Shown here: piece after piece, positions 1 to 5,407 of the stretch | Position numbering within the stretch: position 1 is the first letter of the stretch | Layout: every line of letters starts with the position of its first letter | Assembly (NCBI GenBank): GCA_031278575.1 | Contig: JAITKD010000117.1 | Location: 1 to 7,020 of the forward strand | Source: Spirochaetaceae bacterium | Lineage (GTDB): Bacteria; Spirochaetota; Spirochaetia; Treponematales; Breznakiellaceae | Direction: 5' to 3' | Length of the DNA stretch: 7,020 nt | Made by a program: the position numbers and the translations under genes | Notes under the pieces: generated by a model | What the model saw: only the letters and a program-made list of their open reading frames with translations | Told to the model about the DNA's origin: nothing | The model's database searches: none

Positions 1-239
1 CCGAAGATTTGGGGCCCCGGGATTGGGTGTTTTCCGATGTGGTCTGTTACCCCCCGCGGCTCCTGGAATGGATACAAAAATGGCTTGACTCGGGGCTCTG
101 CGCCAATTTTGTATGTACCCTAAAGTTCCAGGGGGAACCGGATTTTGATACCCTCCGGGGTTTCGCCGCCCTGCCCGGCGGCAAGGTGGTCCATCTGTAC
201 CACAACAAACACGAATTAACCTGGATACGGACCGTCTAG
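1..239 (+). CDS. RlmM/FtsJ-like rRNA 2'-O-methyltransferase, C-terminal part (5' end outside window)
   Basis: This is the last 78 or so codons of a gene that begins before the window; the frame is open from base 3 (E-D-L-G-P-R-D-W) to the TAG at 237-239. The family transfers a methyl group from SAM to a ribose 2'-OH of RNA; RlmM acts on C2498 of 23S rRNA. The pattern seen is D-W-x3-D-V-V-x2-P-x-R, then W-L-x2-G-x-C, then T-L-K-F, then L-Y-H-N-K-H-E-L-T near the end. This fits the C-terminal half of RlmM-type enzymes, including the D, the second K and the E of the K-D-K-E catalytic tetrad. The TTG at 9 is not a credible start because the fold would be missing its SAM-binding half. The stop codon lies within the first bases of a repeat element. 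The next + strand gene is also an rRNA methyltransferase. Another FtsJ-family RNA 2'-O-methyltransferase remains possible. Confidence 0.72.
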   Translation, partial: EDLGPRDWVFSDVVCYPPRLLEWIQKWLDSGLCANFVCTLKFQGEPDFDTLRGFAALPGGKVVHLYHNKHELTWIRTV

Positions 240-426
240 GGAAGCGCTGATTTATTCAATCGAGAATAAATTCGGTGTCAGGCGCCGCCTTTGGGGTCAG
301 ACCCCGTGACGATACCGCATAAAACCGTATAAAACCGCAATAAACCGCATGAAACCGCAATAAACCGCATGAAACCGCAATAAACCGCATGAAACCGTAG
401 TAAACCGCATGTCGAAATGCCGGATG
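235..426. repeat. Composite repeat element, copy 1
   Basis: First of two tandem copies offset by 198 bp. The head (235-329) matches 433-527 with two differences, C/T at 257 versus 455 and G/A at 306 versus 504. The head holds an inverted repeat TTTATTC/GAATAAA (251-257 and 264-270) and the near-perfect palindrome GGGGTC-A-GACCCC (293-305). A run of ten 10-bp units follows at 311-410, then a 16-bp tail (411-426) shared with copy 2 apart from one base. It starts inside the last codons of the upstream methyltransferase gene and supplies its TAG stop. There is no open reading frame across it on the + strand. It may be a non-autonomous mobile or REP-like element; no transposase is present in the window. 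Confidence 0.8.
311..410. repeat. Ten-unit tandem array with exact 10-bp period
   Basis: Ten consecutive 10-bp units with consensus NAAACCGCAW and no insertions or deletions. From about 331 the units alternate between a form ending CAA and a form ending CAT, so there is a 20-bp higher-order period. Variants are GATACCGCAT at the left end and units with CCGTAT or CCGTAG. The period is close to one turn of B-DNA, so the ACCG core recurs on the same helix face. The unit length is not a multiple of 3 and stops occur in the + frames, so it is not coding there. Confidence 0.88.
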
Positions 427-432
427 TCTAAA

Positions 433-584
433 TCTAGGGAAGCGCTGATTTATTTAATCGAGAATAAATTCGGTGTCAGGCGCCGCCTTTGGGGTCAGAC
501 CCCATGACGATACCGCATAAAACCGTAACAAACGGTATAAAACCGCAACAAACGGCATAAAACCGCATGTCGGAATGCCGGATG
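433..584. repeat. Composite repeat element, copy 2
   Basis: Second copy of the element at 235-426, separated from it by only six bases (427-432). The head has the same two palindromes (TTTATTT/GAATAAA around 449-468 with one changed base, and GGGGTC-A-GACCCC at 491-503). The array is shorter, six units, and the tail is GTCGGAATGCCGGATG at 569-584. The ATG at 575, which gives the longest in-frame extension of the next gene, lies inside this tail and is unlikely to be a real start. Confidence 0.8.
509..568. repeat. Six-unit 10-bp tandem array, copy 2
   Basis: Six 10-bp units in the same register as array 1, but units 3 and 5 carry ACGG in place of ACCG. The alternation creates small inverted pairs, for example ACCGT followed by ACGGT five bases later (521-535). 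Array 1 lacks this arrangement. The copy-number difference (ten versus six) between otherwise nearly identical elements suggests array length changes by slippage or recombination. Confidence 0.82.
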
Positions 585-677
585 CTTGGATTTTACCGGG
601 CGCCGGCCAAGCCGGGACGAGTAAGCCGGTGTTTTCCGGTATTCCGGGAACTTTTATCCGGGGGATGTCTCAATTAA

Positions 678-706
678 TTGTACAATCGGGTTTTTATTGG
701 TACAGT
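678..706 (+). promoter_or_regulatory. Possible promoter for the RlmL-type gene
   Basis: TTGTAC at 678-683 and TACAGT at 701-706 are 17 bp apart and match the sigma70 consensus at three and four of six positions. Transcription would start about base 713, at the preferred ATG, giving a leaderless or nearly leaderless message. No Shine-Dalgarno sequence is visible just before 713. The match is weak. Confidence 0.28.
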
Positions 707-712
707 AGTTTT

Positions 713-1903
713 ATGTGGATTGTCATGGCCCTCTGCGCCGCCGGGGCGGAACGGATTACGTCTAACGAACTCAAAAAACTCAAACTCCGGGTTTTGGATT
801 CGGGGTTCGGCCGGGTCCGGTTTGAGGCGGATCTTGCCGGGCTTTACCGGGCGCTGATGGCCCTGCGGACCGCGGACCGCCTGCTCCTGGAGGCCGCCCG
901 GTTTGAGGCCCGGGACTTTGAGGGGCTTTTTGAGGGAACCCGGGGAATTCCCTGGGAAGAACTCATCCCCCGGGGAAAGGGCCTTGTGGTTTCCAAGGTA
1001 CGGTCAAACCGGTCCCGGTTAGAGGCGGTTACCAGTATCCAGGGGGTGGTCCATAAAGCCGCGGCGGATCGGCTCTGCGGGGCCTATGGGCTCCGCCGGC
1101 TCCCCGAGGGGGATGCGGCGGAACTGCGGGTATACCTGGAAAAGGATCAGGCGTCCCTGCTCCTGGATCTCTGCGGGGAGCCCCTTTTCAAGCGGGGGTA
1201 TCGCAGCGAAGGGGGTATAGCGCCCCTCAGGGAAACCACCGCCGCCGCCCTGGTCCTCCTCTCCGGGTGGAAGCGGAAATTTCCTCTCTACGACCCCTTC
1301 TGCGGCTCCGGCACCCTTCCCCTGGAGGGGGCCCTTTACGCCTGGGACATGGCCCCGGGGATCGGACGGACCTTTGCCCTATCGGGTTTATCCCTGGGGG
1401 ACCGGGCCCTGGAAAGAACCATCCGGGAGGAGCTTCTGACCAAGGTGAATTTTGAAAACACCATCCGCATCTACGGGAGCGACGCCGATCCCCGGGCAGT
1501 CTCCCAGGCAAAATCCAATCTGGTCCGGGCCTGGGAATTGGCCCGGGGGGAAAAGCCGGGCGGGGGCATACGGACCGGCGTGCCGGACCCTTCCGGCAAA
1601 ACCGGGGGAGGTTCCCCCTTGCCCGACTTCCGGGTTATCCCCATGGCAAAGGCCCGCCCGCCGGCTCCCGAAGGTTTTATCATCACCAACCCGCCCTACG
1701 GGAAACGCCTGGGGGATCCCCAGGAAGCGGAGGCCACCTATCGGGAAATGGCGATCCTGGCGGGGCGCTTTCCGGGCTGGAAACTCGGCCTTATCACGGA
1801 CCATCCCGGCTTTGAGTCCCATTTTGGCCGGAAGGCGGATTCTCTTAAAAAAATTACCAACGGGGCGGTCCCTTCGTATTTTTATGAATATCACCGGCTG
1901 TAG
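713..1903 (+). CDS. rlmL: RlmL-type 23S rRNA guanine-N2 methyltransferase (THUMP + Rossmann methyltransferase)
   Basis: Predicted 396-aa cytoplasmic enzyme of the YpsC/RlmL family (COG0116), which methylates N2 of a 23S rRNA guanine (G2445 in E. coli) using SAM. The N-terminus reads A-L-C-A-A-G-A-E-R-I, typical of the family start, followed by a THUMP region (about residues 50-160). SAM motif I is D-P-F-C-G-S-G-T at 194-201, an S-D-A-D acidic motif lies at 256-259, and the catalytic N-P-P-Y begins at residue 326. The frame is open back to ATG 575, but that stretch is repeat tail and low-quality sequence. ATG 713 or 725 fits the family; 665 is also in frame. It is a stand-alone RlmL without the RlmK domain fused to it in E. 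coli. A Gly/Pro-rich insert at about 279-304 precedes the N-P-P-Y motif. A terminator follows at 1964. Confidence 0.88.
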   Translation: MWIVMALCAAGAERITSNELKKLKLRVLDSGFGRVRFEADLAGLYRALMALRTADRLLLEAARFEARDFEGLFEGTRGIPWEELIPRGKGLVVSKVRSNRSRLEAVTSIQGVVHKAAADRLCGAYGLRRLPEGDAAELRVYLEKDQASLLLDLCGEPLFKRGYRSEGGIAPLRETTAAALVLLSGWKRKFPLYDPFCGSGTLPLEGALYAWDMAPGIGRTFALSGLSLGDRALERTIREELLTKVNFENTIRIYGSDADPRAVSQAKSNLVRAWELARGEKPGGGIRTGVPDPSGKTGGGSPLPDFRVIPMAKARPPAPEGFIITNPPYGKRLGDPQEAEATYREMAILAGRFPGWKLGLITDHPGFESHFGRKADSLKKITNGAVPSYFYEYHRL

Positions 1904-1920
1904 AAAAACGTTACGCGGAT

Positions 1921-1955
1921 GGGCGGTTTCAAAATTTGATATTTTGAAAGCCCCC
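1921..1955. repeat. Inverted repeat downstream of rlmL
   Basis: TTTCAAAAT (1927-1935) and ATTTTGAAA (1941-1949) form a perfect 9-bp stem around a 5-base loop. G-rich bases at 1921-1925 can partly pair with C-rich bases at 1951-1955. No T-run follows, so it is not a canonical terminator. Its TTCAAAA/TTTTGAA arms resemble the inverted repeat at 2015-2042, so both could be sites for one protein. Confidence 0.6.
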
Positions 1956-1963
1956 GGAGATTG

Positions 1964-2006
1964 GACTTGTACAAGAACCCCAGGGTTCTTTCCCAAGTCG
2001 GTTTTT
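1964..2006 (+). terminator. Rho-independent terminator after rlmL
   Basis: Nested hairpin: outer stem GACTTG (1964-1969) with CAAGTC (1994-1999), a 4/4-base internal loop, and inner stem AGAACCC (1974-1980) with GGGTTCT (1983-1989). Five T residues follow at 2002-2006. It lies 60 nt after the rlmL stop and before the regulator gene, so it probably separates the two transcripts. Confidence 0.72.
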
Positions 2007-2014
2007 ATCGAATT

Positions 2015-2042
2015 TTGTTCAAAAACTGAAGTTTCTGAACAA
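2015..2042. promoter_or_regulatory. Palindromic operator candidate upstream of tetR-family gene
   Basis: A 28-bp palindrome: TTGTTCA (2015-2021) pairs with TGAACAA (2036-2042), then one mismatch, then AAACT with AGTTT around a 2-base centre. It ends 50 bp before the regulator start and overlaps the place where the -35 region would lie if TATTAT at 2046-2051 is the -10. TetR-family proteins bind palindromes of this size and often repress themselves. Binding here is inferred from position and symmetry only. Confidence 0.5.
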
Positions 2043-2045
2043 CCC

Positions 2046-2072
2046 TATTATAAAAACGGATCGATTTTTATA
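2046..2072 (+). promoter_or_regulatory. Possible -10 element and AT-rich inverted repeat before tetR-family gene
   Basis: TATTAT at 2046-2051 matches the -10 consensus at five of six positions, but no good -35 hexamer lies 16-18 bp upstream. Overlapping it, TATAAAAA (2049-2056) and TTTTTATA (2065-2072) form an 8-bp inverted repeat with an 8-base centre. Its centre is 32 bp from the centre of the preceding palindrome, about three helical turns. Confidence 0.35.
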
Positions 2073-2092
2073 TAACCCTGGAGAAAACGACC

Positions 2093-2689
2093 ATGTCCAT
2101 TGTGGTAGAACATGAAAAACGGCGGCGGGAAATTCTGGAAAGGGCCCTGGATGTTTTTATGGAAGAAGGGTTTGAGAACGCCACCTTTCAAAAAATCGCC
2201 AATCGCTGCGGAATTACCAGAACCACCCTGTATATTTATTTTAAAAATAAACGGGACATCTTCAATTATAGTATAAAACAACTCCTGGGAGAACTGGAAC
2301 GGGATATCTCCGGGGTGCGGGAACAGAAGGATTTAAATTGTCCCGATAAACTCTTCCGGGTTATCTCCCTGATCCTGGACCGGCTGGAAGAAAACCGCCG
2401 GCTTCTCCAGGTTATCCTGGATTTTCTTTTATATCTCTCCAAAAGTGACGTTGTTCCCGAAGTCCGGGTCCGCCGGCGGACCCTGCGGCTGCGGCATATT
2501 ATCGCCACCATGATGATAGAGGGGATCCGTTCCGGGGAAATTATCCCGGTAAATGTCCGCACCGCGGATGATCTGCTCTACGGCCTTATTGAATCCGCTA
2601 TTTTCCGTCTGGTGGTCCTCAAGCGCCCTTCCGCCGGGGAACTCAAACAGGCGGTGGAACTGACCATAGAACAACTGCGGATCAAATGA
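2093..2689 (+). CDS. TetR/AcrR-family transcriptional regulator
   Basis: Predicted 198-aa DNA-binding repressor. The N-terminal helix-turn-helix is clear: residues 11-28 lead in (R-R-E-I-L-E-R-A-L-D-V-F-M-E-E-G-F), T31-F-Q-K-I-A follows, and the recognition helix I-T-R-T-T-L-Y-I-Y-F runs about 41-50, followed by K-N-K-R-D-I-F. The C-terminal helical part (about 60-198) would bind a ligand and dimerise; its sequence does not reveal the ligand. ATG 2093 has a good Shine-Dalgarno GGAGA (2080-2084) eight bases upstream. The gene stands alone: a terminator lies upstream and the next gene is convergent, with 33 bases between the two stops. Palindromes at 2015-2042 and 2049-2072 suggest autorepression. 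Its targets are unknown; the opposing operon is a neighbour, but its promoter is 3.5 kb away. Confidence 0.9.
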   Translation: MSIVVEHEKRRREILERALDVFMEEGFENATFQKIANRCGITRTTLYIYFKNKRDIFNYSIKQLLGELERDISGVREQKDLNCPDKLFRVISLILDRLEENRRLLQVILDFLLYLSKSDVVPEVRVRRRTLRLRHIIATMMIEGIRSGEIIPVNVRTADDLLYGLIESAIFRLVVLKRPSAGELKQAVELTIEQLRIK

Positions 2690-2722
2690 GCCGGGATGTA
2701 CCGCCGGGCCGGGTAATGCGGC

Positions 2723-3238
2723 CTAAAGGGTCCGGCAAAGAATTTTTTCCCGGGGGTGGCGCTGGTAATGCCGGTCCGCCGGGGCCGCGTCCGCCGCGGG
2801 GTAGCCGAAGATCAACATCGCCGCGGGGACTATGGTTTCGGGGAGCGAAAACTCCTTAACCGTGGCGGCGGGGTCGAAGTGCATCACCCAGGTGGTCCCC
2901 AGGCCCAGATCCGCCGCCTGGTACATAATGTGGGTGGTTACAATGCTGGCATCCACAAGGCCGCTGTCCTGCCCGTCAAAGGGCCGTACCCAGCATTGGG
3001 CGCGGTCATAACAAATCAAAAATACCCCGGGGGCGCCGAAACGGCAGGGGGTACACCGGTCTATTTTTTCAAGCCCCTCCGGCCGGGTAACAAGAAACAA
3101 GCGCTGGGGCTGCCGGTTTGCCGCGGTCGGGGCGTTCCGGGCCGCCTCAAGGAGGAGATCGAGTTTCTCCTGCTCCACGGGAAGATCCTTAAATTTACGC
3201 ACCGAATACCGGTGCATGATTAATTTATCAAAATCCAT
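2723..3238 (-). CDS. Small nitroreductase-family FMN oxidoreductase
   Basis: Predicted 171-aa cytoplasmic flavoprotein of the nitroreductase superfamily, which uses NAD(P)H to reduce nitro, quinone or other electron-poor substrates. Typical elements are H-R-Y-S-V-R-K-F at residues 9-16 (FMN phosphate contact), A-P-T-A-A-N-R-Q-P-Q about 41-50, G-L-G-T-T-W-V in the middle, and I-F-G-Y-P near the end. The length fits the compact members. The start at 3238 is chosen because AAGGAG lies seven bases upstream and M-D-F-D-K-L begins the domain; the frame runs open to 3385 but that extension is acetyltransferase coding sequence in another frame. It overlaps the GNAT gene by 11 nt, so translation is probably coupled. 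It is the last gene of the minus-strand operon. No clear terminator follows. The substrate cannot be told from sequence. Confidence 0.88.
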   Translation of the reverse strand: MDFDKLIMHRYSVRKFKDLPVEQEKLDLLLEAARNAPTAANRQPQRLFLVTRPEGLEKIDRCTPCRFGAPGVFLICYDRAQCWVRPFDGQDSGLVDASIVTTHIMYQAADLGLGTTWVMHFDPAATVKEFSLPETIVPAAMLIFGYPAADAAPADRHYQRHPREKILCRTL

Positions 3239-3851
3239 GGGTAAGCTCCTTCCCCATGGTAACCCCCCAGACTTCATTTTGCAAGATCGAAAAACCGATT
3301 TTTTTATAAAATCCCGGGGCGGCGGTATTGCCCGCGCCCACCCCCAGGTGGACCCCGGGGATTTCTCTCCGTTCCAGTTCGGCAAAAAGGGTATCCATCA
3401 AGACCTTCCCCCACCCTTTCCCCTGGATTTCCGGGAGGAGGTCTATGTGGAGATGGGCGGGATACCGGGGAAGCCAGGGAGGGGCCGCTTCCGGCAAACC
3501 GGCGGGTTGATGCAACAGGCGGATCAGTCTTTGTTCATACACCGATTTAACCCGCCCTGGGGGGAAAGGGTCCGGGTACCGGCGTCTGAGGGGGGGCAGC
3601 CACGTATCCTCAAGCCACCGGTAAAAAGCGGCGCTGTCCCCGGCTGCAAGGATATACCCCTGGGGGGTATAATCAGCTTCGGCAATAAAACACAGGGAAC
3701 TATCGAAAAAAAGATAGGGCGCCGCGTAATAGTGCCCCAAAAGATGGGGATCATAAAACAGGGGGGAAGCGTCCTTACCGGAGTCCCCGGTTTTAAGACA
3801 GATCTCGTATAAATAGGGAATATCCGACTCCACCGCGGGCCGTATCAACAT
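3228..3851 (-). CDS. GNAT-family N-acetyltransferase (OGA HAT-like type)
   Basis: Predicted 207-aa acetyl-CoA-dependent acetyltransferase. It begins M-L-I-R-P-A-V-E-S-D-I, a common GNAT start, with I-C-L-K-T-G-D-S-G-K-D-A at 17-28. Residues 130-139 read Y-P-A-H-L-H-I-D-L-L, followed by the acetyl-CoA pyrophosphate loop Q-G-K-G-W-G at 143-148 and F-Y-K-K-I-G-F at 181-187. From memory this arrangement resembles bacterial GNATs related to the HAT-like domain of eukaryotic O-GlcNAcase; the substrate is not known to me. ATG 3851 is chosen because GGGAGGAG (3857-3864) is placed correctly upstream; the longer TTG start at 3866 would put the Shine-Dalgarno inside the gene. It sits 18 nt after the GH20 gene and overlaps the nitroreductase start by 11 nt. 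The pairing with a hexosaminidase suggests an amino-sugar substrate, but this is inference. Confidence 0.87.
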   Translation of the reverse strand: MLIRPAVESDIPYLYEICLKTGDSGKDASPLFYDPHLLGHYYAAPYLFFDSSLCFIAEADYTPQGYILAAGDSAAFYRWLEDTWLPPLRRRYPDPFPPGRVKSVYEQRLIRLLHQPAGLPEAAPPWLPRYPAHLHIDLLPEIQGKGWGKVLMDTLFAELERREIPGVHLGVGAGNTAAPGFYKKIGFSILQNEVWGVTMGKELTHGF

Positions 3852-3856
3852 CACCG

Positions 3857-3864
3857 CTCCTCCC
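3857..3864 (-). promoter_or_regulatory. Shine-Dalgarno sequence of GNAT gene
   Basis: Minus-strand GGGAGGAG ends five bases before ATG 3851 and decides that start over the TTG at 3866. It lies in the 18-nt gap after the GH20 stop. Confidence 0.8.
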
Positions 3865-3869
3865 AACCC

Positions 3870-5378
3870 CTATTGCAGGGGGCCCCGGTATTGCAGAATG
3901 TTGAGCATATCCAGCCGTTTCTGATGAGCCGGGAGCCGTTGGGTAAAGGATGCAAAATCCTTCAGTTCCCGGGGGCTCCAGAAGGCCTCCGCCAGGGCGC
4001 ACATCCGGGGGAAAAGCATATATTCGGCCCAGCGGCTGGCGTAGGGCAATTCGGACCAGAGGTTGCCCTGACCCCCCAAAACCAGGGCGGCCTGTTCGCC
4101 GGTCATCTCCGGCGTAATGGGGTCGGTTAGGTAGGCGTCGTATACCCGGGTTATCCGGGAACCCGCTCCGGGTTCTTCCGGGGAATCGTAATTCCGGTAG
4201 TCAAGATAACAGCCGCCGTTGCTGGGGGCCATCACCACCCGGCGCCCCATGGAACTGGCCGTGATCCCCCCTTCCGATCCGCGCCAGGACATGATCACCA
4301 ATTCATCGGGAAGCCCCAATTTTTCCGTGTCCTCCAGGACCTCGTCCCAACCCAGGGGGATCTTATGGCGATCCGTAAGCATTTGGGCAAACCGGACCGT
4401 GAGCCACCCCTGAAGCTGCCGGGCCCGCTCAAACCCCAGTTCCCCGAGGCGGCGGCGGCATTTGGGACAAACGTCCCACCGGGATGAAGGCACCTCGTCT
4501 CCCCCGATATGTACATAAGGAGCGGGGAAAAGTTCCGTCAGGGTATCAAAAACCGCCCCCAGGAGATCAAAGATCCGGTCGTTTCCCGCGCAAAGCACGT
4601 CAGGAAAGATCCCGTGACGGTCCTCCAGCTGATAGGGCCCGCCGGTACAGCCCATTTCGGGGTAAGCCGCCAGTACCGCCTTGGTATGCCCCGGAAGGTC
4701 CACTTCGGGGACCACCATTATATGCCGTGCCCCGGCATAGGAAACCAGTTCCCGGATCTCCTCCGGGGTGTAAAACTGTTTTACCTCCGGAACATGGGGA
4801 TTCCGGGTATTCCGGCGTTTGGACCCGGTTTCGATAAGTTCAGGATACGCCGGTACCGGCAGGCGCCACCCCTGGTCGTCGGTTAGATGCCAGTGGAACA
4901 CATTGATATGGTGGAGGGAAAGGACATCCAGGAGCTTTTTGATAAAGGCGGGGGTATAAAAATGCCGGGATACGTCCAGCATACAGCCCCGCCAGGGGAA
5001 GCGGGGGTAATCTTCTATGGTTAGCCGGGGGATGGTCAGGGTATTATCTTTGTATCCCGAAAGAACAAACTGCCTGAGGGTCTGGAGCCCCCGGTAAATC
5101 CCCGCCCCGGCGGATGCCTCCAGGCTGATCCCCTCGCCGGTAACCATCAGGCGGTAGGCCTCTTCCCCCTGCCCGCCCTCCCTCAAAGGGGGGACCGCCC
5201 GGCACACCACCGCCGCCTTCCCCGGGGGGCCCCCCAGGTCCCGGCGGAACTGTTCCGCCACCAGGGCCATCTCCCCCGCAAAAGCCTGGTCCCCCGTTAT
5301 GCCGGGGATGCCGGTACTTTGAAAAATCCCCTCCCGGTATTCCAGACGGGCCGGCCGGGGAATCGGCCCGATCTCCAT
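3870..5378 (-). CDS. GH20 beta-N-acetylhexosaminidase, cytoplasmic
   Basis: Predicted 502-aa glycoside hydrolase family 20 enzyme, removing terminal beta-linked GlcNAc/GalNAc by substrate-assisted catalysis. The N-terminal GH20b domain starts at I-G-P-I-P-R-P-A-R-L-E-Y. The barrel begins about residue 125 with F-P-W-R-G-C-M-L-D-V-S-R-H-F, then H-W-H-L-T-D-D-Q-G-W-R. The catalytic Asp-Glu pair is in H-I-G-G-D-E (D294, E295), and N-L-W-S-E near the C-terminus supplies a substrate-site Trp. No signal peptide or lipobox is seen, so it probably acts on imported oligosaccharides such as chitobiose or muropeptide-derived sugars. The frame is open to a TTG at 5414, which would overlap the previous gene by 7 nt. 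ATG 5378 is preferred because AGGA lies eight bases upstream and the domain starts there; ATG 5402 and 5387 are alternatives. It is the second gene of the operon. Confidence 0.93.
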   Translation of the reverse strand: MEIGPIPRPARLEYREGIFQSTGIPGITGDQAFAGEMALVAEQFRRDLGGPPGKAAVVCRAVPPLREGGQGEEAYRLMVTGEGISLEASAGAGIYRGLQTLRQFVLSGYKDNTLTIPRLTIEDYPRFPWRGCMLDVSRHFYTPAFIKKLLDVLSLHHINVFHWHLTDDQGWRLPVPAYPELIETGSKRRNTRNPHVPEVKQFYTPEEIRELVSYAGARHIMVVPEVDLPGHTKAVLAAYPEMGCTGGPYQLEDRHGIFPDVLCAGNDRIFDLLGAVFDTLTELFPAPYVHIGGDEVPSSRWDVCPKCRRRLGELGFERARQLQGWLTVRFAQMLTDRHKIPLGWDEVLEDTEKLGLPDELVIMSWRGSEGGITASSMGRRVVMAPSNGGCYLDYRNYDSPEEPGAGSRITRVYDAYLTDPITPEMTGEQAALVLGGQGNLWSELPYASRWAEYMLFPRMCALAEAFWSPRELKDFASFTQRLPAHQKRLDMLNILQYRGPLQ

Positions 5379-5407
5379 AGGGGACATCCTGTTCATAACC
5401 ATAGGGC

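Noticed and set aside
311..568. CRISPR-like array
   Set aside because: Units are 10 bp with no spacers and no cas genes nearby; this is a short tandem repeat.
575..712. N-terminal extension of the RlmL-type protein from ATG 575
   Set aside because: The ATG is in the repeat tail, has no Shine-Dalgarno, and the extra residues precede the point where the family normally starts.
1974..1989. Operator role for the AGAACCC/GGGTTCT inverted repeat
   Set aside because: It is the inner stem of a hairpin directly followed by five T residues, which a terminator explains better.
1388..2075. Long open frames on both strands overlapping rlmL (1388-1996 minus, 1452-2075 plus)
   Set aside because: They are GC-rich shadows of the rlmL frame with biased, low-quality composition and no recognisable domain.
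2756..3812. Plus-strand open frames at 2756-3223 and 3216-3812
   Set aside because: They lie opposite the nitroreductase and GNAT genes, whose protein motifs are clear on the minus strand.
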